From: Methylobacterium oryzae | Lineage (GTDB): Bacteria > Pseudomonadota > Alphaproteobacteria > Rhizobiales > Beijerinckiaceae | Length of the DNA: 64,000 nt | Reading direction: 5' to 3' | NCBI RefSeq assembly: GCF_021398735.1 | Contig: NZ_CP090349.1 | Location: forward strand, 874,501-938,500 | In this document: positions 58,108-64,000 of the stretch, piece after piece | How positions within the stretch are numbered: position 1 is the first letter of the stretch | Layout: each line of letters opens with the position of its first letter | The notes under the pieces: model-generated | Databases searched by the model: none | Seen by the model: only the letters and a program-made list of their open reading frames with translations | Told to the model about the DNA's origin: nothing | Made by a program: the position numbers and the translations under genes

Positions 58108-58748
58108 CGGATCCGCCGGCGCCCCGGGCGGGTTCCCCGCAGGACGCCGTCGCCCGCGCGGCCGCGGCCTCCGCCACGCCGGAGTTGCGCATGAGAGCGG
58201 CTGACAGAGCGGCTGACAGAGCGGCTGACAGGGCGGTTGAGAGAGCGGCCGACACCCGGGAGCGCGTCTTCCCCGTGAGCGCCGGCATCCTGTTCGGGCT
58301 CGGCCTCGGCGGCTTCTTCGACGGGATCGTGCTGCACCAGATCCTGCAATGGCACCACATGCTGAGCAGCTGGTACCCGATCGACACGATCCCGAACCTC
58401 GAGCTGAACACCCGCTGGGACGGCTTCTTCCACAGCGCGACCTACGTCTTCGTGGTCCTCGGGCTGTTCCTCCTCTGGCGCGCCGCGCACCGCACGCACC
58501 TCTACTGGTCCAGCAAGCTGCTCGCCGGGTCGCTCCTGATCGGCTGGGGCCTGTTCAACCTCGTCGAGGGCCTGATCGACCACGAGATCCTCGGCGTGCA
58601 CCACGTCAACGAGCGGGCACCGCCGGAGCAGTGGCTCTACTGGGACATCGGCTTCCTGCTCTGGGGCGGCGCCATGCTGGCCGCGGGTCTGGGCCTCGTG
58701 GTGGTCGGCAAGGGCGAGGAGGCGTCGCTGGCGCGGAATCCCGCGTGA
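58104..58748 (+). CDS. DUF2243 membrane protein
   Basis: A 214-residue protein. The DUF2243 domain begins at about residue 58 with ILFGLGLGGFFDGIVLHQIL and QWHHMLSSWYP, then WDGFFHSATYVFVVLGLFLL and LVEGLIDHEILGVHHVNERA, with several conserved His that could bind metal. The N-terminal extension contains the sequence AADR repeated from 12-base DNA repeats (58191-58250), which is unusual for the family. It starts at a GTG inside the OPT stop codon and ends inside the next start (GTGA), so three genes are coupled. Function unknown. Confidence 0.88.
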   Translation: MTDPPAPRAGSPQDAVARAAAASATPELRMRAADRAADRAADRAVERAADTRERVFPVSAGILFGLGLGGFFDGIVLHQILQWHHMLSSWYPIDTIPNLELNTRWDGFFHSATYVFVVLGLFLLWRAAHRTHLYWSSKLLAGSLLIGWGLFNLVEGLIDHEILGVHHVNERAPPEQWLYWDIGFLLWGGAMLAAGLGLVVVGKGEEASLARNPA

Positions 58749-58900
58749 GGGCCGCCGGTCCCGGCCTGCGCCCGGTCCTGCCCTGGCTCGCCCTGGCGGC
58801 CGGCCTGATCCTCGCCACCCTGCCGGCCTGGCGGCCCCTGGTCTTCGGGACCGCGCTCACCGTCGAGGATCTTCTCACGCTCCGCTGCCTGACGCGCTGA
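58745..58900 (+). CDS. 51-residue membrane mini-protein
   Basis: A 51-residue product starting at a GTG within the DUF2243 stop codon (GTGA). It has one membrane helix (VLPWLALAAGLILATLPAW) flanked by basic residues, then VFGTALTVEDLLTLRCL. Tight coupling to DUF2243 suggests a partner subunit. No family is recognised and only context supports it. Confidence 0.6.
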   Translation: MRAAGPGLRPVLPWLALAAGLILATLPAWRPLVFGTALTVEDLLTLRCLTR

Positions 58901-58934
58901 ATCCCGCGTCCCGGCCCGTTCCGTAGGCCCCTTC

Positions 58935-59696
58935 TCACGCCCCTTCGGCCGCCTCGCCGAGCAGCGTCCGGACGAACCGGCGGGTGCGCGGGTCGGCCGG
59001 CCGGGCGAAGACGTCGGCGGCCGCGCCCTGCTCGACGATATGCCCCCCTTCCAGGAACACCACCGTGTCGGCGACGCGCCGCGCGAGGCGCAGGTCGTGG
59101 GTCGCCATCAGCATGGTCGTGCCCTCGCCCGCGAGGCCGGCCAGCACGTCCACCACCTCGGCGGCGAGTTCCGGATCGAGGGCCGAGGTCGGCTCGTCGC
59201 AGAGCAGCAGGCGCGGGGACGGGGCCAGCGCCCGGGCGATCGCCACCCGCTGCTGCTGGCCGCCCGACAGGCTGGCGGGCCAGTCCGCGGCCTTGTGGGC
59301 GAGGCCGACGCGCTCCAGCAGCTCCAGGGCGCGCGCCCGGGCCCGGGCCTGCGGCCACTTGCCGACGGTGACGAGCCCCTCGGTGACGTTCTCCATCACG
59401 GTCCGGTGGGGGAAGAGCTGGAAATTCTGGAACACCATCCCGGTCTGCCGGCGCACGGCGAGCACGTCCCGCCGCGCCGGCGGGCTGCCGGGCCGGAAGG
59501 TGAGGCGGATCTCGCCGAGGGTCAGCGTCCCGGCCTGCGGGACCTCCAGCAGGTTCGCGCAGCGCAGGAGCGTCGACTTGCCCGAGCCCGACGGGCCGAT
59601 CAGCGCCGTGACCCGCCCCTCCGGCACCGCGAGGTCGACGCCGCGCAGGACCGGGTTGTCGCCGAACCGCTTCTCGATGGCCGACAGGGCGATCAC
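58935..59696 (-). CDS. tcyN: polar amino acid (cystine-type) ABC transporter ATPase
   Basis: A 253-residue ATPase. It shows ALSAIEKRFGDNPVLRGVDL, Walker A LIGPSGSGKSTLLRCANLLE, QTGMVFQNFQLFPHRTVMEN, signature LSGGQQQRVAIARALA, Walker B LLLCDEPTSALDPE and switch His MLMATHDLRLAR. This is the GlnQ/HisP/TcyN class. It starts at a GTG at 59696 inside the permease stop. With the permease and a FliY-like binding protein it makes a complete importer, best matched to L-cystine. Confidence 0.92.
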   Translation of the reverse strand: MIALSAIEKRFGDNPVLRGVDLAVPEGRVTALIGPSGSGKSTLLRCANLLEVPQAGTLTLGEIRLTFRPGSPPARRDVLAVRRQTGMVFQNFQLFPHRTVMENVTEGLVTVGKWPQARARARALELLERVGLAHKAADWPASLSGGQQQRVAIARALAPSPRLLLCDEPTSALDPELAAEVVDVLAGLAGEGTTMLMATHDLRLARRVADTVVFLEGGHIVEQGAAADVFARPADPRTRRFVRTLLGEAAEGA

Positions 59697-60373
59697 GCGC
59701 GGGCCTCCAGGTAGCCGCCGTAGCGCCCGAGGCGTCGCTCCAGCAGCGTCTGGAGCCAGGACAGCAGCGTCGACAGGACGAGGTAGATCAGCGCCACCTC
59801 GATGTAGAGGATCAGCGGCTCGTAGGTGACGGCGACGATGCGCTGGGCCGCCTGGAACAGTTCCGGCACCGTGATGGCGGCCGCGAGCGAGGTGTCCTTC
59901 ACCAGGGCGATGAAGGAGTTGGCGAGCGACGGCACCGCCACCCGCGCCGCCTGGGGCAGGATCGTGCGGCGCAGGGACTGGACCGGATTCATGCCGGTGG
60001 CGTAGGCCGCCTCCCACTGCCCCTTCGGGATGGAGGCGATGGCCGCGCGGACGATCTCCGACGTGTAGGCGCCGACGTTGAGGGTGAACCCGATCACGGC
60101 GGCCGGGAAGGCGTCGATCAGGATGCCGGCGCTCGGCAGGCCGTAGAAGATCACGAACAGCTGCACGAGGAGCGGCGTGCCCCGGAAGATCCACACGTAG
60201 AGCCACGCCAGCGCGGCCAGCGGCCGGGGCGCGAACAGGCGCACGAGGGCGGTCCCGAGCCCGAGCGCGAGGCCCAGCGCGAAGGCGATGAGCGTCAGCG
60301 GCACGGTGAAGCGCAGGCCGGCCGCGAGCAGCGGCCCCAGCGACTGGAGCATGAGGTCGAGCCAGTGCGGCAC
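59693..60373 (-). CDS. tcyL: polar amino acid (cystine-type) ABC transporter permease
   Basis: A 226-residue permease of the HisM/YecS class. Motifs are RFTVPLTLIAFALGLALGLG, YVWIFRGTPLLVQLFVIFYG, FTLNVGAYTSEIVRAAIASI-KGQWEAA and the EAA region GMNPVQSLRRTILPQAARVA-PSLANSF. It starts at a GTG at 60373 with AGGAG about 10 bases upstream; an ATG seven codons later is possible. It lies between the binding-protein and ATPase genes. Confidence 0.92.
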   Translation of the reverse strand: MPHWLDLMLQSLGPLLAAGLRFTVPLTLIAFALGLALGLGTALVRLFAPRPLAALAWLYVWIFRGTPLLVQLFVIFYGLPSAGILIDAFPAAVIGFTLNVGAYTSEIVRAAIASIPKGQWEAAYATGMNPVQSLRRTILPQAARVAVPSLANSFIALVKDTSLAAAITVPELFQAAQRIVAVTYEPLILYIEVALIYLVLSTLLSWLQTLLERRLGRYGGYLEARA

Positions 60374-60465
60374 GGGGCGGCGTCTCCTACCGGGCGATCG
60401 AAGCGTGGGGCTGTACGGGGCGGCGCCCGGGCGAGATCCGTCCGGGCGGGCCCTCTGCGGACGGT

Positions 60466-61251
60466 CTACTTGGAGACGTCGGCCCCGAAGTACTTCTGGG
60501 CGATCGCCGCGTAGCTGCCGTCGGCCTTGATCGCCTCCAGCGCCTTGTCGATCGCCGCCTTCAGCGCCGGGTTGTTCTTGCGCATGATGATCCCGGAGGC
60601 GTCCGCGTCGGCCTGCTCGGCGGCGATCTTCACGGGGGCGTTCGGCTTCTGCTTGTGGAAGTCCAGGAACGACAGGCTGTCGTTGACGGTGGCGTCGGCG
60701 CGGCCGGTGAGGACGAGCTGGATCGACTGGTCGAAGCCGTCCGTCCCGACGAGCTCGGCGCCGGACTGCTCGGCGAGGCGCGCGAAGTTGCTGGAGAGGC
60801 TCTGGGCGGCCTTCTTGCCCTTGAGATCCGCGAAGGACTTGATGTCGGACCGGTCCGCCCGGGTGATCAGCACGGCCCGCGCGCGGATGTAGGGCTCGGA
60901 GAAGTCGAACTTCGCCTGCCGCTCCTTGGTGATGCCGACCTGGTTGATCACCACGTCGTAGCGCTTGCCGTCGAGCCCGGCGATCAGCCCGTCCCACTTG
61001 CCCTCGAGGAATTGCGGCGCGACGCCCAGCTGCTCGGCGACCTTGCGGCCGATCTCGACGTCGAAGCCGACGAGCTGCCCGGACGCGTCGTGGAACGTGA
61101 AGGGCGCGTAGGTGCCCTCGGTGCCGATGCGCAGGGTCTTGGCGGCGCGAATCGCGTCGAGATCGTCGGCCCGCGCGGGCGCGCCGGCGATTGCGCCGAG
61201 GAGCGTCGCCGCGACGAGAGCCGCGACGCGGCTCGCAGAGAAGAATCGCAT
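60466..61251 (-). CDS. tcyJ: cystine-type amino acid-binding protein (FliY/TcyJ-like)
   Basis: A 261-residue periplasmic binding protein with a signal peptide (AALVAATLLGAIAGAPARA, cut before Asp29). The mature protein closely follows E. coli FliY: LRIGTEGTYAPFTFHDASG, GFDVEIGRKVAEQLGV, KWDGLIAGLDGKRYDVVINQ, GITKERQAKFDFSEPYI, and the end AQKYFGADVSK. The ATG at 61251 has GGAG 8 bases upstream. It heads the three-gene importer. Gene symbols follow the cystine system by likeness only; another polar amino acid is possible. Confidence 0.9.
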   Translation of the reverse strand: MRFFSASRVAALVAATLLGAIAGAPARADDLDAIRAAKTLRIGTEGTYAPFTFHDASGQLVGFDVEIGRKVAEQLGVAPQFLEGKWDGLIAGLDGKRYDVVINQVGITKERQAKFDFSEPYIRARAVLITRADRSDIKSFADLKGKKAAQSLSSNFARLAEQSGAELVGTDGFDQSIQLVLTGRADATVNDSLSFLDFHKQKPNAPVKIAAEQADADASGIIMRKNNPALKAAIDKALEAIKADGSYAAIAQKYFGADVSK

Positions 61252-61486
61252 TACAGTAGCTCCGAAAAGAAAACGCCGTTCTCGTGCGGCCGCCGCGCCC
61301 GATCTCGGCTGTCGATGGACAAAGCAAAGAAGATCTCGGCCGTACAGGAAAGTTGGCGGGCTTGTCGACAGCGCGTTGCGTGCCCCGAACGCGCCAGGAT
61401 CGAGGCCGCGTGCTAAGAGGCGGCCGGATCCCGCCCGCGGACACGGTCGTCCGCCGGGATGCGCGATCCCGGCAGAAGGACCGCGC

Positions 61487-62413
61487 ATGACCTCGTCCGT
61501 CCCCGCCTATCGCGGCGTCTTTCCGGTCGCCCCCACGGTCTTCGACGCCGCGGGCGCCCTCGACCTCGACGGGCAGCGCCGGGCCGTCGACTTCATGATC
61601 GACGCCGGCAGCCAGGGGCTGTGCATCCTGGCGAACTTCTCCGAGCAGTTCGTCCTCACCGACGACGAGCGCGAGCGGGTGATGCACGCCGTGCTGGACC
61701 ACGTGGCCGGCCGCGTGCCGGTGATCGTGACGACGACGCACTTCGCCACGCAGGTCTGCGCCGAGCGCTCGCGCCGCGCCCAGGAGGCCGGCGCCGCGAT
61801 GGTGATGGTCATGCCGCCCTATCACGGCGCCACGATCCGCGTGCCGGAGCTCGGCATCGTCGACTTCTTCCGCGCGGTCTCGGACGCGATCGCGATCCCG
61901 ATCATGATCCAGGACGCGCCGGTGGCCGGCACGCCGCTGTCGGCACCGCTCCTGGCGCGCATGGCCCGGGAGATCGCGAACGTCGCCTACTTCAAGATCG
62001 AGACCGCTGGCGCCGCGGCCAAGCTCCGCGAGCTGATCGCGCTCGGCGGCGACGCGGTCGTGGGCCCCTGGGACGGCGAGGAGGCGATCACCCTGATGGC
62101 CGACCTCGACGCCGGCGCGACGGGTGCGATGACCGGCGGCGGCTACCCGGACGGCATCCGCCAGATCACCGACGCCTACGCGGCCGGGCGCCGGGAGGAG
62201 GCGATGGACGCCTACGCGCGCTGGCTGCCGCTGATCAACTACGAGAACCGGCAGTGCGGCCTGCTCGCCTGCAAGGCGCTCATGGCCGAGGGCGGGGTGA
62301 TCGCGAGCGAGACCGCGCGGCTGCCGATCCAGCCCCTGCACCCGGCGACGCGGGCCGGCCTGATCGAGCTCGCCCGGCGGAACGACGCGCTGGTCCTGCG
62401 CTGGGGCCGCTGA
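61487..62413 (+). CDS. L-2-keto-3-deoxyarabonate dehydratase (DapA/NAL superfamily)
   Basis: A 308-residue TIM-barrel lyase. It begins with RGVFPVAPTVFDAAGALDLD and has GLCILANFSEQFVLTDDERE, VIVTTTHFATQVCAERSRRA and MPPYHGATIRVPE. The Schiff-base lysine is in VAYFKIETAGAA. GPWDGEEAITLMADLDAGAT and NYENRQCGLLACKALMAEGG follow. This matches the dehydratase of the non-phosphorylative L-arabinose pathway of Azospirillum (2-keto-3-deoxy-L-arabonate to 2-oxoglutarate semialdehyde) in order and length. True DapA lacks these segments. The semialdehyde dehydrogenase and upstream enzymes are not in this window. Confidence 0.85.
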   Translation: MTSSVPAYRGVFPVAPTVFDAAGALDLDGQRRAVDFMIDAGSQGLCILANFSEQFVLTDDERERVMHAVLDHVAGRVPVIVTTTHFATQVCAERSRRAQEAGAAMVMVMPPYHGATIRVPELGIVDFFRAVSDAIAIPIMIQDAPVAGTPLSAPLLARMAREIANVAYFKIETAGAAAKLRELIALGGDAVVGPWDGEEAITLMADLDAGATGAMTGGGYPDGIRQITDAYAAGRREEAMDAYARWLPLINYENRQCGLLACKALMAEGGVIASETARLPIQPLHPATRAGLIELARRNDALVLRWGR

Positions 62414-62429
62414 GCCGCCTCCGCCCGAC

Positions 62430-63650
62430 TCAGTGCGCCGCCGCGGCCGGCGCCCGGGTCCCGAGCACGCCCGCGAGCCGGCGCACCGCCTCCCGCGCCA
62501 GGTCCGGGCTGATGGCGAAGCACATCCGCACCAGGCCCTCGCCCTCGGGTCCGAAGGCGGTGCCGGGCGCCACGCCGACCTTGGCCTCCCGCAGCAGGCG
62601 CAGCGCCAGGTCGAGGCTCGGCTCGTCGCCGCCCATCCGGGCCATGAGGTAGAAGGCCCCGTCCGGCGGCGCGACCGTGACGCCCGGCAGGCGCGACAGC
62701 CCTTCCACCAGGATCGCCCGGGCCTCGGCGCAGCGATCCACCATCGTGCGGATGAAGCCGTCGCCCTCCTCGAGGGCCGCGATGCAGGCGTGCTGGACGA
62801 AGGTCGGGATCGAGGTGGTGCTGTACTGCCCGAGCTTGGCGAAGGTCGGTGCGAGGCCGCGGGGATAGATCACCCAGCCGGCCCGCCAGCCGGTCATCGC
62901 CCAGTTCTTCGAGAAGGTGTTGGTCACGATCAGCCGGTCGTCCTCCGTGCAGATCTGCAGGAAGGACGGCGCGATCCGGTTGCCGTAGGTGAAGTGGGCA
63001 TAGACCTCGTCCGAGAGGATCCAGAGGCCGCGCTCCCGGGCGAGGTCGCGCAGGGCCGTCATCTCGGCGAGCGGCATGGTCCAGCCCGTCGGGTTCGAGG
63101 GCGAGTTCACCATGATCACCCGGGTGCGCGGTGTGATCGCCGCCGCGATGTCGGCGAGCGGCAGCGCGAAGCGCCCGTCCGGCAGGCGGCGATACGGCAC
63201 CGTCACGGGCACGCCGCCGGCGATGCGGACCGCCTCGCCGAGGTTGGGCCAGGCCGGGGAGGGGATGATCATCTCGTCGCCCGGCTCCAGCAGCACCTGG
63301 GCCGCCTGCATGATCGCGTTCATGCCACCCGCCGTGACGCCGAACCGGTCCGGCGGGATCTCCACGCCCCAGTGGCGGGCGTGGTAGGCGCCGAGCGCCG
63401 CCCGCAGCGCCGGCAGCCCCAGCGACGTGGTGTAGCGGGTGTGCCCGTCGAGCATCGCCCGGTGCGCGGCCTCGACGATGAAAGGCGGCGTCGGCAGGTC
63501 GCCCTCGCCAATCCACAGTTTCACCACCTCCGGGTCGTCCCGCCCGCGATCCGCCACGAGGCCGATCTGGCTCGTGCCGATGCCGCGGATGCGCGCCGAC
63601 AGCGCGGCGGCGAGATCGACGGGCGCGGCGGAGACGAGGGTGTCGGCCAT
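62430..63650 (-). CDS. class I/II aminotransferase (PLP-dependent)
   Basis: A 406-residue fold-type I aminotransferase. It shows VVKLWIGEGDLPTPPFIVEA, YTTSLGLPALRAALGAYHAR, GMNAIMQAAQVLLEPGDEMI, VMVNSPSNPTGWTM (Asn/Pro for PLP), LWILSDEVYAHFTYGN (Asp/Tyr), the PLP-lysine in NTFSKNWAMTGWRAGW, and the substrate Arg in VRMCFAISP. It is of the AspC/AAT-I gamma type; the amino donor and acceptor are not evident. It is convergent with the dehydratase gene, 16 bases away. 258 bases separate it from the divergent oxidase gene. Confidence 0.93.
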   Translation of the reverse strand: MADTLVSAAPVDLAAALSARIRGIGTSQIGLVADRGRDDPEVVKLWIGEGDLPTPPFIVEAAHRAMLDGHTRYTTSLGLPALRAALGAYHARHWGVEIPPDRFGVTAGGMNAIMQAAQVLLEPGDEMIIPSPAWPNLGEAVRIAGGVPVTVPYRRLPDGRFALPLADIAAAITPRTRVIMVNSPSNPTGWTMPLAEMTALRDLARERGLWILSDEVYAHFTYGNRIAPSFLQICTEDDRLIVTNTFSKNWAMTGWRAGWVIYPRGLAPTFAKLGQYSTTSIPTFVQHACIAALEEGDGFIRTMVDRCAEARAILVEGLSRLPGVTVAPPDGAFYLMARMGGDEPSLDLALRLLREAKVGVAPGTAFGPEGEGLVRMCFAISPDLAREAVRRLAGVLGTRAPAAAAH

Positions 63651-63844
63651 GGCGGCGCGTGCTCTCCGTGCGTCGGGACGCGGCGTCCCGTCGCGCGGCG
63701 CGCGTCCAGGGGCCCGCGTGGTCCCGACCTGTAGGGAATGCCGAGACCCTGACGCGTTCGGGCGCGGACGTCCAGACCCCGAGGCCGGACCGACCCCGGA
63801 CGCCGGCGCATGGCCAGGGCGCCGCATCGGCGACACAGGATGTT

Positions 63845-63878
63845 TTGACTTTTCAGAAATTTCTGAAATTGCTATACG
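63845..63878 (+). promoter_or_regulatory. promoter with 18-bp perfect palindrome before a second bd oxidase
   Basis: TTTCAGAAA-TTTCTGAAA (63851-63868) is a perfect 18-bp palindrome and the most AT-rich site of the last 10 kb. TTGACT (63845-63850) directly precedes it and TATACG (63873-63878) follows; the 22-base gap between them is too long for a standard promoter, so one hexamer is probably not used. A repressor dimer bound to the palindrome would block the promoter. The oxidase start codon is 31 bases downstream. Confidence 0.65.
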
Positions 63879-63908
63879 CCGAGTCGCGCACAGAGCCGGA
63901 GGCACGAC

Positions 63909-64000
63909 GTGCTCGCCAACCTCGATCCCTTGATCCTCGCCCGCATCCAGTTCGGGTTCACGGTCGCCTTCCACATCGTGTTCCCGGCCTTCTCGATCGG
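63909..64000 (+). CDS. bd-type quinol oxidase subunit I, second copy (cut by window edge)
   Basis: Thirty codons from a GTG at 63909 with GGAGG about 6 bases upstream: LANLDPLILARIQFGFTVAF, then HIVFPAFSIG. This is the first helix of a cytochrome bd subunit I, with the haem-ligand His22 and the same R-IQF-FTV-FHI-FPAF pattern as the CioA protein at 8536-9948. The rest lies outside the window, so short or long Q-loop type cannot be told. Confidence 0.85.
   Translation, partial: MLANLDPLILARIQFGFTVAFHIVFPAFSI

Noticed and set aside
1..64000. CRISPR array, tRNA or rRNA gene, insertion sequence, prophage
   Set aside because: No regularly spaced repeats, no T-arm-like GGTTCGAATCC context, no transposase or phage structural protein seen on either strand.

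Overview
The window is very GC-rich and densely packed with genes. It looks like chromosomal DNA from an alphaproteobacterium of the Methylobacterium type. That is an inference from the protein families (several Ros/MucR regulators, a malate:quinone oxidoreductase, quinone-dependent pyruvate dehydrogenase, and many small secreted orphans), not from a database match. I saw no rRNA, tRNA, CRISPR array, insertion sequence or prophage gene.

Layout. 0-3 kb: a truncated AraC regulator, a MucR-type regulator, two coiled-coil orphans and a pirin. 3.3-15.2 kb: a run of eleven minus-strand genes. Read in the direction of transcription it gives fumarase, pyruvate:quinone oxidoreductase, a cupin, malate:quinone oxidoreductase, a cyanide-insensitive bd-type quinol oxidase (two subunits), an aromatic-acid efflux set (FUSC, DUF1656, HlyD-type adaptor), an aldo/keto reductase and the pirin. 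15.5-22.6 kb: a family III CoA transferase divergent from a HTH-citrate synthase fusion, then a class II aldolase, a LysR regulator, a homoserine-dehydrogenase-like oxidoreductase and an AraC regulator.

22.7-26.9 kb is the most distinctive locus. A 76-residue peptide with a double-glycine leader and a glycine-zipper core is divergently encoded next to a CvaA-like adaptor and a CvaB-like ABC exporter with a C39 leader peptidase. This fits a class II microcin or peptide-signal secretion system. No immunity gene is evident.

27-41 kb: an AraC regulator, an MFS transporter, an acetyltransferase, an alpha/beta hydrolase, a second MucR, several small secreted proteins, a complete YehZYXW-type osmoprotectant ABC transporter and SelO. 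41.6-51.1 kb: a PAP2 enzyme, a third MucR, a VanZ-like protein, CDP-diacylglycerol pyrophosphatase and about a dozen very small orphan genes. 51.5-64 kb: a decayed gene, a methyltransferase translationally coupled to EgtD (ergothioneine pathway), an SDR, two short DMT transporters, an OPT transporter with DUF2243 and a mini-protein, a cystine-type ABC transporter, L-2-keto-3-deoxyarabonate dehydratase, an aminotransferase, and the first codons of a second bd oxidase behind an 18-bp palindrome.

Metabolically, fumarase, Mqo, PoxB and the bd oxidase form a chain that passes electrons from malate and pyruvate to quinone and on to oxygen without complex I or a cytochrome c oxidase. All three MucR-like proteins lack the cysteine of the Ros zinc site. 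Short palindromes and repeats found ahead of several operons are reported individually.
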